Shown here: positions 56,488 through 64,000 of the stretch, piece by piece
Position numbering within the stretch: the first letter of the stretch is position 1
Layout: the number at the start of each line of letters is the position of its first letter
Assembly: GCA_018223435.1 (NCBI GenBank)
Contig: JAGTTO010000001.1
Coordinates: forward strand, 248,001-312,000
Origin: Lachnospiraceae bacterium Marseille-Q4251
Lineage (GTDB): Bacteria > Bacillota > Clostridia > Lachnospirales > Lachnospiraceae
Direction of reading: 5' to 3'
Length of the DNA: 64,000 bases
The notes under the pieces: generated by a model
Database searches by the model: none
The model's input: the letters and a program-made list of their open reading frames with translations, nothing else
Told to the model about the DNA's origin: nothing
Translations under genes and position numbers: made by a program

Positions 56488-57780
56488 TTACTGAGCTTTC
56501 TTCATGAAGACTGCCAGCGGACCCATTCCGGTAAATTTACCTTTGATTACCAGATTCGGCTGCTTTTCATCCTTCTTGTCTTCATCCTGAACATCCCAGG
56601 TCATCAGCTCTTCCTTATTATCCTCGCTACTCTCCAGAGCCTCGGTCTCAGTCTCGCTCTCTGCAGCTTCTGTTTCAGTCTCAGCTTCTGTAGCTACTTC
56701 TGTTTCAGCAGCCTCGGTCTCCTCATCCTCCGGATATGCGAAGCTAAACTCCACATCTGTCAGATAATACATTTCTCCAGTCACAGCATCTGCCTGTGCT
56801 ACTACAACATCATCCAGAGTAAAGGGAGCCAGATTTACCAGAAGGGACGGATCTGTCTCAGCTGCAGCGGCATCAAAATCCGGATATGCAGCGGCAACCA
56901 TCTTCTGCCAGTTCACTTTGCTGATCTCACAGTTTACCTCGGCATTCAGATAACCGTTCATCTTGTAATTGTAGGTATCGCCTGCTTTAATTGCCAGATC
57001 CATCAGCTCGGTTACGCTCTCATAGTCATCCGGATTGATGGTCTTGTCATCGGATACTTTGATCTCTGTCGCATCAGTCTCCATGAAATCTTTCACAAAA
57101 TCTGTCATTGCAAAGCCAGCCTCTTCATCCTTCAGCTGATCTGCAACCTCAACAACCTTTTCATTGGGATACAGCTCCGGAGTTGCTTTCTTGCTTACAA
57201 CGGGAACCTTTCCAACCAGAGCTACCGGTCCAAGGCTCGAAAGGGTAACTGTCATATCTCCGGTCTCCGGATCCAGCTCCTCTGCCGGGATAAAGGAAAC
57301 TTTACCGGTCTCCTGATCGATCTGCATCAGAAGCAGATCTTCCATCTTAGCGCCTTTGGCTGCCTCAATATTCAGGGTAACTTTGATAGAGCCATCGCTC
57401 TCATAAGTTACATTGTCTCCTTCCTGAATAGCTACATCTACAAAAGGAGTCAGCAGCTCGTAAAGAGAAGGATTTACATCTCTGCTGTCAGGAGTTTCCT
57501 GCTGCTCATCCGCATTGATACCCAGTGCTGTAAGGATATCTTCCATTGTCATCTGGACGCTGTCATCATTTACTTTATCCACCAGATCAGCAACTGTTTT
57601 ATTTTTATATGCTGCGATATTTGCATTCTGTACAATAACCTTCTGGCCTGCGGATATATTGCCTTCTACAACTCTGGGAGCTTCCGGCATGATCGTGCTG
57701 ATGCTTGGAGCTGCATAAACACTCATGGATGCAGTAATCGTTACTGCAGCAAGCAGAATGCTTAAATATTTCTTTTTCAT
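56488..57780 (-). CDS. Secreted two-repeat protein of the exopolysaccharide operon
   Basis: A 430-residue exported protein. ATG at 57780 (MKKKYLSILLAAVTITASMS) has GGAAGGA upstream; the signal peptide is cut near VYA. Two related halves of about 140 residues share PSLYELLTPFVDVAIQEGD and YESVTELMDLAIKAGDTY. A Glu/Thr/Ala-rich stretch and a final NLVIKGKFTGMGPLAVFMKK end it. Function unknown; extracellular role with polysaccharide is inferred from position. Confidence 0.75.
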   Translation of the reverse strand: MKKKYLSILLAAVTITASMSVYAAPSISTIMPEAPRVVEGNISAGQKVIVQNANIAAYKNKTVADLVDKVNDDSVQMTMEDILTALGINADEQQETPDSRDVNPSLYELLTPFVDVAIQEGDNVTYESDGSIKVTLNIEAAKGAKMEDLLLMQIDQETGKVSFIPAEELDPETGDMTVTLSSLGPVALVGKVPVVSKKATPELYPNEKVVEVADQLKDEEAGFAMTDFVKDFMETDATEIKVSDDKTINPDDYESVTELMDLAIKAGDTYNYKMNGYLNAEVNCEISKVNWQKMVAAAYPDFDAAAAETDPSLLVNLAPFTLDDVVVAQADAVTGEMYYLTDVEFSFAYPEDEETEAAETEVATEAETETEAAESETETEALESSEDNKEELMTWDVQDEDKKDEKQPNLVIKGKFTGMGPLAVFMKKAQ

Positions 57781-57811
57781 AAAAATCCTTCCTTTCTTTT
57801 GATACTTCTCT

Positions 57812-58861
57812 TTATACTTTTTTATAAAACAGGTCAACGATCAGATCCAGAAGCGCTTCCTGGTCTGCATAAAACTCATCATGAAGTTCTCCTTCCTGAT
57901 CGGTTCCCTGAAGTATCACAAAATTATCTTCTGTGAAATCCATCTTCCGCATGGTCTTTATCAGCTCTAAATACTGATTTTTGGTGATGCTTGTCTGCAG
58001 ATAATCATTCATCTCATCCAGAGAATCCCAGGTTTTTTCCAGCTCCTTCGTACTCATGGACTTCAGTTTGTTTATATAAGCTGTCACATAAGCCTTCTGT
58101 CTTTCCATACGGCCTTCGTTGCTGAAGCTCTCGGAAGTATCACGGTTCTGAAGAAAAGGCTTGACGTTTTCATCAGTCAGCGTAACTTCCGCTCCTGCTG
58201 TCAGCTCCGGATACAGCTTACTCAGATCATTGTTTGGAACCACAAGAGTGATTCCACCGACAAGATTATTAATATAAGGAATGGAATCCTGGTTTGTCAC
58301 CACATAACGCTTTACAGGAATGTTCGACAGCAGAAGCGAAACCGCCTCGCAGAGGTTTTCGCAGCTTACCTTGCCGCCATCCCCATAACTGTACGCAAAA
58401 CCAATATGAGTCGTATACAGTCCGTTATCATTTCCATTTAGCGTATATCTGCGAACCTTTGTCATCGTATCACGATTGATGGAGAGAATTGTCATCTTCT
58501 GATCCGTCTCATCCATTACTACCAGTGAGATCGTATCCGCTCTGGCTTTATCGCTATACTGCACGCTTGATTCCATCTTTCCGGTTGAATCGACACCTGC
58601 ATAAAGAATGGTTGTCACACGGTTATTATACTGATATTTTTCACCCTTGTAAAGAATATTTCGGTAATCGCTGCCAACATCATGAGCATTTCCTGCTGTT
58701 ACCTGCAGGGAATTTTGCTCTTTCTGTTCTGACCAGATAAAAGCTGACGCAGCAGCACCTGCTGCCAGGCAAAGCAAAATACCAATCAGGATTCGCTTCC
58801 GCCACAGCTTTTTCTGTCTCCGGTGCTTTCCTTTTCTTCTTTTACTTTGATTTCTCGCCAT
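57812..58861 (-). CDS. LytR-CpsA-Psr family protein
   Basis: A 349-residue LCP enzyme that attaches wall polymers or capsule to peptidoglycan. After a basic N-terminus comes one membrane helix (RILIGILLCLAAGAAASAF). The LCP domain reads DTISLVVMDETDQKMTILSI, then NRDTMTKVRRY with the Arg and Asp residues that bind the lipid pyrophosphate. It overlaps the kinase gene by 20 bases, so the exact start (MARNQSKRRK) is uncertain. Confidence 0.88.
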   Translation of the reverse strand: MARNQSKRRKGKHRRQKKLWRKRILIGILLCLAAGAAASAFIWSEQKEQNSLQVTAGNAHDVGSDYRNILYKGEKYQYNNRVTTILYAGVDSTGKMESSVQYSDKARADTISLVVMDETDQKMTILSINRDTMTKVRRYTLNGNDNGLYTTHIGFAYSYGDGGKVSCENLCEAVSLLLSNIPVKRYVVTNQDSIPYINNLVGGITLVVPNNDLSKLYPELTAGAEVTLTDENVKPFLQNRDTSESFSNEGRMERQKAYVTAYINKLKSMSTKELEKTWDSLDEMNDYLQTSITKNQYLELIKTMRKMDFTEDNFVILQGTDQEGELHDEFYADQEALLDLIVDLFYKKV

Positions 58862-59630
58862 AATAACCATATCCGTAGCCATAACCATAGCCGTATCCAT
58901 AATGACTATAGCCATAACGCTTCTCATGTACCGGAGCTTTGTTTAGAACGGCTCCGAGGATTCGTATGTCCGCATACTGCATCTGCTGCTTGGCTTTTTC
59001 TGCCTGAGCGCGGTCTGTTTTTCCGCTCTCTACTACAAGCACAGTGCCATCGCACTGTTTGGCAACCAGAAGGCCGTCAATGACCAGGTTCAATGGACAG
59101 GTATCCACGATCACATAATCATAGAGTCCACGCACATACTCCATCAGTTCCTGAAACAGCGGTCCTGATACCAGCTCACTGGGATTAGGGGCCAGTGCAC
59201 CCGTAAAAATCATATCCAGACAATTGTCATCGGTACGGTATATGATCTTGTCCTTGCTGATACTGCCGCACAGATACTCGCTGAGACCTTTCTTTTTTCC
59301 AACGATTCCGTAACGGCTCTGTATAATGGAATTTCGGATATCAGAGTCAATAAAGATGGTCTTCTTACCCAGTCCTGCCATACTTTTGGCAAAACGAAAG
59401 GCAATCGAAGATTTTCCCTCGTTCGCCAGCGCACTGGTAATAGCAATGGCTTTGATATTGCTGCCGCTAAGCTGGATATTACCGCGTAAAATATTAATGG
59501 CTTCATTTACCCGGGAAGGCACCTCCGCAATAGTGGGATGGATGATCTCTGCCCGTCTTCCTTCAAAACCGGCTCCTGTCGGCTGGCCCTGAAAAAATGT
59601 TCTTTCTGTATAATTGCTTTCTCTATCCAT
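58842..59630 (-). CDS. Bacterial tyrosine kinase (CpsD/CapB-like)
   Basis: A 262-residue BY-kinase controlling exopolysaccharide assembly. Walker A is ITSALANEGKSSIAFRFA, Walker A' FIDSDIRNSI and Walker B DYVIVDTCP. The C-terminal tail is Tyr-Gly rich (YGYSHYGYGYGYGYG), the autophosphorylation cluster. It follows the Wzz-like activator by 3 bases, the usual Gram-positive arrangement in which the two are separate. Confidence 0.93.
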   Translation of the reverse strand: MDRESNYTERTFFQGQPTGAGFEGRRAEIIHPTIAEVPSRVNEAINILRGNIQLSGSNIKAIAITSALANEGKSSIAFRFAKSMAGLGKKTIFIDSDIRNSIIQSRYGIVGKKKGLSEYLCGSISKDKIIYRTDDNCLDMIFTGALAPNPSELVSGPLFQELMEYVRGLYDYVIVDTCPLNLVIDGLLVAKQCDGTVLVVESGKTDRAQAEKAKQQMQYADIRILGAVLNKAPVHEKRYGYSHYGYGYGYGYGYGYYGEKSK

Positions 59631-59633
59631 CTG

Positions 59634-60377
59634 TTACTCTTCCTTCTCTTCGTAGTAAGGCACAATGCTGAGTACAGGAATACCCAGGTACTTCTTCAAA
59701 TCATCTTCTGTCTTAATTGTGGTATCTGTCAGATAAATCATGCAGACCAGTCCGCAGGCAAGAACCATTCCAAGAATCAATCCCATTGCCAGGTACTTTG
59801 TCAGGGAAGGTGTGATCTCCTCCACTGATTCTGCCTCTGAAAAATCAATAATCGTCGGTTCACTGCTTCCAATTACCTGATAGATTCGCTCCAGGCCAAT
59901 ATTCATCAGGGAATTGGCGATATCTCTGCACAGCTCCATATCCCCGCAGCTCACGGTAATGGTAATAATATGGGAATTATCCGGGTTTGTAACAGAAACC
60001 AGTCTGTTTAAAGCCCGATAATCCAGATTCAGATCCAGATCCTTGATAACCTGTTTTAATACATTACGGCTTTTGATAATCTTGGCATAGTCCTCTGTCA
60101 GCTCAGAACTCAGCTGCAGGTCGGAAACCGTAATCACAGACTCATTGTTGGTAATAAAAATGGAAGCATCTGCCTGATAGGAAGGTTTGACACCGACCAG
60201 GTAATAAACGCCCGCCAACACGGCTCCGATCAGCATGGCCAGCAAAATATGCTTCCAGTGCTTCACCAGTTCCCAGAAGAGTTCCAGCAAATCTATCACT
60301 TCACCTGACTGTTCCGGTCTGTTATTGAGAAAAGACCCTGCCGTTTTCTCCTGTACATTATTTGATTCCTTCACCAA
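59634..60377 (-). CDS. Wzz-like polysaccharide co-polymerase
   Basis: A roughly 247-residue membrane protein with two helices (HILLAMLIGAVLAGVYYLVG, and LGMVLACGLVCMIYL near the end) and a large extracellular part. It regulates chain length and activates the tyrosine kinase. The promoter at 60430-60458 excludes the longer frame, so the start is TTG 60377 or GTG 60374, preceded by AAGGAG. Confidence 0.88.
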   Translation of the reverse strand: MVKESNNVQEKTAGSFLNNRPEQSGEVIDLLELFWELVKHWKHILLAMLIGAVLAGVYYLVGVKPSYQADASIFITNNESVITVSDLQLSSELTEDYAKIIKSRNVLKQVIKDLDLNLDYRALNRLVSVTNPDNSHIITITVSCGDMELCRDIANSLMNIGLERIYQVIGSSEPTIIDFSEAESVEEITPSLTKYLAMGLILGMVLACGLVCMIYLTDTTIKTEDDLKKYLGIPVLSIVPYYEEKEE

Positions 60378-60429
60378 ATTTTCGCTTCTCCTTTCCTGCT
60401 TTTTCAGCGTATAAAATATCGCTCTTGTC

Positions 60430-60458
60430 ATTGTAATATGAATTTTAAAATACTTCAA
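60430..60458 (-). promoter_or_regulatory. Promoter of the exopolysaccharide control operon
   Basis: Minus-strand TTGAAG (60453-60458), 17 bases, TACAAT (60430-60435). The transcript should cover the Wzz, kinase, LCP and two exported proteins down to the 56095-56130 terminator. Confidence 0.7.
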
Positions 60459-60499
60459 GTATATTATGTAGAAAAAGCCACTAATAAATTTGAAAAGTT

Positions 60500-60757
60500 T
60501 TAGTTTTTCTGACCATAGCAGTATTTTTTCATCCGTGCAGTCAGTACTGATATTTCCTGCACCACATCGTTGGCATATCCTGTCTCCTGCCTGTCCAGGG
60601 TGCAGACCCGTTCCCGTAACTTTGTCAGCAGGTTAAGGACTTCCACCGTCTCGCCAGCAAACCAGGAAGGTGCTTTCTCCCACTGCTGAACACAGCCTCT
60701 TACTGTCACCAACAACAGGAATGAAAAATCTGACTGATAGTCTTCTTTAAAAATCAT
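60500..60757 (-). CDS. Hypothetical protein (85 residues)
   Basis: The frame continues upstream to 60811, but the MIFKEDYQSDFSFLLLVTVR start at 60757 looks better placed. The protein is helical with several Cys. It may be a degraded remnant of a longer protein. Function unknown. Confidence 0.5.
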   Translation of the reverse strand: MIFKEDYQSDFSFLLLVTVRGCVQQWEKAPSWFAGETVEVLNLLTKLRERVCTLDRQETGYANDVVQEISVLTARMKKYCYGQKN

Positions 60758-60883
60758 ACTTTTTTCTCTCTCATCTCTAAAAATTTCATTCGGGTCATGG
60801 CATTGTTTCAAAAGCAGTAATTCTGTTTCTCAAACACAACTATGACTGCATTCCATTTTCAGTATTTCTCCAGATATGGCATG

Positions 60884-60919
60884 ATTCAGGTGGGTATTTT
60901 TAACGACACCCGCCTGAAT
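60884..60919. other. Strong hairpin without T-tract
   Basis: ATTCAGGTGGGT and ACCCGCCTGAAT pair with one mismatch around a 12-base loop. It lies between the 60500 gene and the 180-bp inverted-end element. Role unknown. Confidence 0.45.
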
Positions 60920-60991
60920 ATATGCTAAAACAATTAACAGGTACTGCAGCTGCATTTCTACTTTACTTCCAGCATAAAACTTCATACATTG

Positions 60992-61171
60992 TTAACTTCC
61001 TGATGAATTAACTCTCGACTGTACGAGAACCTTATAATAATGGATTTGTGGCTGTTTTATAAGTTAACTCTCGAGAGGTAATTAATTCTCATATCATTAA
61101 CTACATATCTTGAATAAACCGCATAAATAAGCCATTCTTTTGAATCGAGAGTTAATTTTACAGGAAGTTAA
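60992..61171. repeat. 180-bp element with 27-bp terminal inverted repeats
   Basis: The left end (60992-61018) and the inverted right end (61145-61171) agree at 24 of 27 bases: TTAACTTCCTG, three differing bases, then AATTAACTCTCGA. A third copy of TTAACTCTCGA lies inside (61064-61074), extended to the palindrome CTCTCGAGAG. The inner sequence is AT-rich with a TATAAT in plus orientation near 61033. This could be a MITE or an invertible promoter segment. It adjoins the kinase remnant. Confidence 0.7.
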
Positions 61172-61279
61172 GAGAAATGTTTGACAAGATTCTGTTTATT
61201 CAAATGCCCCTGATACTTATGCTTCGGATATTCATAACAGAAATAACAATCCCCTGTCAAGTAATCATCCAGGAAACTA
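61168..61279 (-). pseudogene. C-terminal remnant of a second NahK-like kinase
   Basis: About 37 codons read NSFLDDYLTGDCYFCYEYPK and continue to KQNLVKHFS, clearly similar to RFLDDYLTGDHYFRYEYPKH of the intact kinase at 54885-55982. The rest of the gene is missing: one side is taken by the AlbA_2/ATPase gene and the other by the 180-bp element. Confidence 0.75.
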
Positions 61280-62599
61280 TTTAATAACGTAGGTACTCAG
61301 TTTTCCCTTTCCTTTTTGTTCAAGTTTGCCAGCTTCACAAAGCTCTTTGAGCAATCGGAACGCTTTTGTTGTTCCTGCACCGATCAAATCTTCTACTTCT
61401 TTCCGCGTAACACTGCCATTTTCCTTCGCATACTGAACTATGAGACTCTTCTGTTCGTTCAGGGAAACCATGGTATCCACATGATCCTTTGCCCGCTCTT
61501 CTCTCTCTTGTTTCTCATTTCTATTCGGAAGTGTCACACGAAAAACACCCTTTGCAGTCTCAAATTCCGGCTGAAATTGGTAAGTTTTATATGCGCGTTC
61601 TATTTTCCCAATTCCCGTACCATAGCTCTCTATCAATCTCATACGATAAAAAACAGCCGCAAGATTTGGATTTCTTGACTGTGAGACACCCAGAAAAATA
61701 GATTTCAATTCCAGGCCAGACACAAGACCTCCAAGAGAAACAAATTCCATTCTATTTTCATAGATATTAACCAGATTACTTCCGCTGAAAGAATAGTCTC
61801 GATGAACAATGCTATTCAATAAAGATTCTCTTACCGCTTCTTCTGGATAATCTCTCATATCTGTTCGATCTAATCCCGAAAATGTTGCTTTCGTTTTATT
61901 AAGCAGATTAATAAACTGGTAAACCTCTTCCAGCTGTTTCAAAATAGACCCTGTAAATTCTTTTCTATCTCGAAACACTTCTTTATCCGTCCCCTGAAAA
62001 AGTGCTACCTTTGTGGTTGTCTCACACTGGTCCGATAATAGTAACGCCAGATTTGTATATAAACCGTCTTCCCCAATCAATTTGAGTGTTCGCATCTGTG
62101 AAGTTCCAAGTTCAATCAACCGCTTCTGCATCTCTGCCTGAAGAGTATGAAAAGTCAATTCTTGATTCATGCTCCTACATAATTCAAAGGATCTGCCACT
62201 ATTCTGAAGGATCATTTCCCGAATCCCTTCTTCCGTCATCGGTTGTGTAGAACTGCCCTTTCTTACATATACCCCGCTAGGCTTTAATCCTTTTTCCCGA
62301 AGATAATATGGCCGATTTGTTCCTGTAGTCACATTAATTTCAACAACCTGCTTTCCTTCTATCTCCACCGAATTAACTCTGACAAAGGGCATTATATCCG
62401 GAGCCAAAGCGTCCTTTAACGAATTTACAATCTGGAGCATCACACCATCTGGATCTTCTACACCCAAAACTTTTCCGTCTTTTCTGATGCCAACATAAAC
62501 CGTACCACCTTCTGCGTTTGCAAAACCTATCACTTCTTTTCGTATGTCAGGAACATACTCTTGCTTAAACTCGATATTCTGGTTCTCAAATAATAACAT
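61277..62599 (-). CDS. AlbA_2 / HATPase-type ATP-binding regulator (RecG-like group)
   Basis: A 440-residue protein. ATG at 62599 (MLLFENQNIEFKQEYVPDIR) follows GGAG. The N-terminus is an AlbA_2 (divergent AAA_4) domain with EVIGFANAEGGTVYVG. The centre is an HATPase_c-like domain (LLNSIVHRDYSF), and the last 70 residues are a winged helix. These proteins are presumed transcription regulators and are often mobile. The stop abuts the kinase remnant. Confidence 0.85.
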   Translation of the reverse strand: MLLFENQNIEFKQEYVPDIRKEVIGFANAEGGTVYVGIRKDGKVLGVEDPDGVMLQIVNSLKDALAPDIMPFVRVNSVEIEGKQVVEINVTTGTNRPYYLREKGLKPSGVYVRKGSSTQPMTEEGIREMILQNSGRSFELCRSMNQELTFHTLQAEMQKRLIELGTSQMRTLKLIGEDGLYTNLALLLSDQCETTTKVALFQGTDKEVFRDRKEFTGSILKQLEEVYQFINLLNKTKATFSGLDRTDMRDYPEEAVRESLLNSIVHRDYSFSGSNLVNIYENRMEFVSLGGLVSGLELKSIFLGVSQSRNPNLAAVFYRMRLIESYGTGIGKIERAYKTYQFQPEFETAKGVFRVTLPNRNEKQEREERAKDHVDTMVSLNEQKSLIVQYAKENGSVTRKEVEDLIGAGTTKAFRLLKELCEAGKLEQKGKGKLSTYVIK

Positions 62600-62814
62600 G
62601 CTACGCTCCTTTCTTTCCCATTTCTTTCTTTTTATTATAAAAAAGAAAGAAAGAAAAATCAAGCCCTCTTTCTCACTTTTCACATCGCACCATCGCCATA
62701 GTTTTCCAGGGTCAAAGGACTTATATTATTATTAACTCCTGACAATCAATACTATCTTTTTCTTCAAAGATTTATTATAATAAAGTAACTACAGACTTTT
62801 TTGGGGGTGTGTAT

Positions 62815-62922
62815 ATGAAGTATAGAAAAATCATCTGTATTTTTTCAGAAGACACGAATCCTTACAGCATTTCCCATATCCGCAATCTTTCCTCCATGGT
62901 GTATCACTATTTAAACAACTAA
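62815..62922 (+). CDS. 35-residue possible small protein
   Basis: ATG at 62815 follows GGGGGTGTG and a TATAAT sits about 38 bases upstream. The peptide begins MKYRKIICIFSEDTNPYSIS. A terminator follows directly. No family recognised; it may be real because promoter, start and terminator are in order. The rest of 62600-62814 shows nothing else. Confidence 0.4.
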   Translation: MKYRKIICIFSEDTNPYSISHIRNLSSMVYHYLNN

Positions 62923-62933
62923 CTTTTTATCTT

Positions 62934-62970
62934 AAAAGCCCCGTAAGTTACTTCAATTGCGGGGCTTTTT
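62934..62970. terminator. Bidirectional terminator
   Basis: AAAAGCCCCG and CGGGGCTTTTT form a strong stem between the 62815 ORF and the converging PIN-domain gene. Confidence 0.8.
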
Positions 62971-62986
62971 CTCCGGTTTTCACCCT

Positions 62987-64000
62987 TTATTCTCTCACAT
63001 CTTCCGTTTCTATTAAACAATGCTCCTCCAGCACTATCTTCGTCGGAAAATCCACACACTCTTTAAGGATAACTTTCTGGTGATCTTCAACTGATGGCAG
63101 CCAGTCTGATACATCAAATGAAAGCTCCATATCAAAATCCAGAGAGTAAGTATCCTCCAACTCAACCACCGTCTGCCAGAGGTAACCTTGTTCCTCTTTA
63201 TCCCAGTAAGACTGATTTTCATCTGTAAAGTCATACCACACCTTAACTATACAGTTTACATTTACGGACACAGTGGCAATTCCACATTCAACATCAAGGA
63301 CAGAAACCTCGTACTGAATATCATCAATACTGACTACTTCCAGATCATCAATGCAGACAAATTCCTGTCTTTCTATTTCTATTTCTGCATTATCAACTAC
63401 TTCCTTCACCGCTTCGATAATTTCTTTTTCTGCCCCACCATTATCAAAAAACAATTTCAGATTTGCTGCCAGATCGTCTGTCATCGCCAGGAACTCCACA
63501 AAACTGTTTAAAGAATCATATACAATCAAGTTTTTCGGCTCTTTTGCCTTTTCTTTCACTGCTTCTCTGAAGCCCGTGTCATTTGAGATAACAACATATA
63601 ATTCCTCTTCAGACAGATTATCCATCTCCTGAATAATAGAAGCTACCGCTATTGCATCCTTGAATTCTTCCGGCTTCTTTGCTTCAAAAGGCAGCTTTTG
63701 CCCAAAATAATCCGCCATGATTGCTTCTACATTTATTCCATTGACCGATATTCTCCTACACTGACATTCCAAAAGCAATTTTTCAAATTCTTCCTTTGTT
63801 TTTTCTGCCCATTCTCCAGGATCCGGAACCTGAAGCAGTTCTTTGAAGCCTGAAATATTTTTAAATCCTGCCAGCTTTGGGTTTTTCACGGCACCGAGAA
63901 GTTCTTTTGAGGCTTTTTTCACATCCCTGACAATATGTTTCTTTACTTCCCCTTCAACTACAGAATTGATATGAAGTTCCAGTTCTTTGTTCTTTACCCT
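62987..64000 (-). CDS. PIN-domain protein (DUF4935-like), N-terminus outside window
   Basis: The frame is open beyond base 64000, so the GTG at 63922 is not necessarily the start. The visible part contains KKPEEFKDAIAVASIIQEM and VISNDTGFREAV, acidic PIN-fold motifs of the DUF4935/PIN_8 group, presumed RNases. The C-terminal 140 residues are beta-rich and acidic. The N-terminal catalytic Asp should lie outside the window. Confidence 0.75.
   Translation of the reverse strand, partial: RVKNKELELHINSVVEGEVKKHIVRDVKKASKELLGAVKNPKLAGFKNISGFKELLQVPDPGEWAEKTKEEFEKLLLECQCRRISVNGINVEAIMADYFGQKLPFEAKKPEEFKDAIAVASIIQEMDNLSEEELYVVISNDTGFREAVKEKAKEPKNLIVYDSLNSFVEFLAMTDDLAANLKLFFDNGGAEKEIIEAVKEVVDNAEIEIERQEFVCIDDLEVVSIDDIQYEVSVLDVECGIATVSVNVNCIVKVWYDFTDENQSYWDKEEQGYLWQTVVELEDTYSLDFDMELSFDVSDWLPSVEDHQKVILKECVDFPTKIVLEEHCLIETEDVRE

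Noticed and set aside
1..64000. CRISPR arrays and transposase-bearing insertion sequences
   Set aside because: No regularly spaced direct repeats and no transposase gene were seen. The only small mobile candidate is the 180-bp inverted-end element.

Overview
This window looks like the chromosome of a spore-forming, gut-type Firmicute, most likely of the class Clostridia and probably Lachnospiraceae. The grounds are the cotJA-cotJB-cotJC spore coat operon, a SEDS cell-wall polymerase, a CmpB-type membrane protein, Uma2 and NahK-like families, a large sortase-anchored CnaB adhesin, Firmicute-style AGGAGG ribosome sites and TTGACA/TATAAT promoters. The species cannot be named from sequence alone.

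Layout. 1-5254: host genes on the minus strand (UvrD-family helicase cut by the window edge, gltX, an FtsW/RodA/SpoVE-family gene, a CmpB-type permease). 5255-5800: the 3' part of cotJC. 5790-45660: one complete-looking siphovirus prophage of about 39.9 kb. 45634-46325: the 5' part of cotJC, then cotJB and cotJA. 46435-47213: tRNA-Ala, an internally deleted Uma2 gene and tRNA-Val. 47328-53444: a 2,038-residue cell-wall adhesin. 53867-55982: a small conserved protein, an Mrr-like nuclease and a NahK-like sugar kinase. 56135-60377: an exopolysaccharide control operon (Wzz-like protein, tyrosine kinase, LCP protein, two exported proteins). 60500-64000: a small unknown gene, a 180-bp element with 27-bp inverted ends, a kinase remnant, an AlbA_2/ATPase regulator and a PIN-domain protein cut by the window edge.

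The prophage, read right to left on the minus strand from its switch, has these parts. Divergent early and repressor promoters (41228-41305) drive a replication and recombination module (single-strand annealing protein, Gp157, HNHc nuclease, RusA, replisome organizer, helicase loader) and a DNA-modification stretch (PAPS-reductase-like protein, C5 methyltransferase). A late regulator follows, then a structured roughly 200-nt intergenic leader. The packaging and late genes come next: HNH, TerS, TerL, portal, ClpP-like protease, HK97 capsid, connectors, tail tube, 2,165-residue tape measure, tail tip, fibre, holin and amidase. On the plus strand the lysogeny side holds the repressor, a toxin-antitoxin pair, a secreted Cys-repeat protein and a large serine integrase. 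A LexA-box-controlled 40-residue peptide lies just after the repressor.

The most striking feature is where the prophage sits. It divides cotJC at codons 30-33. The two halves share an 11-bp core and rejoin in frame into a 210-residue CotJC. The phage arms together rebuild a near-palindromic attP with a CC/GG centre, as expected for a serine integrase, and the cotJ operon is preceded by a match to the mother-cell sigma-K consensus. This is the architecture of developmental excision elements such as skin in sigK and SP-beta in spsM, so the prophage may be a sporulation-timed switch for this coat gene. That is an inference from sequence and needs excision data.
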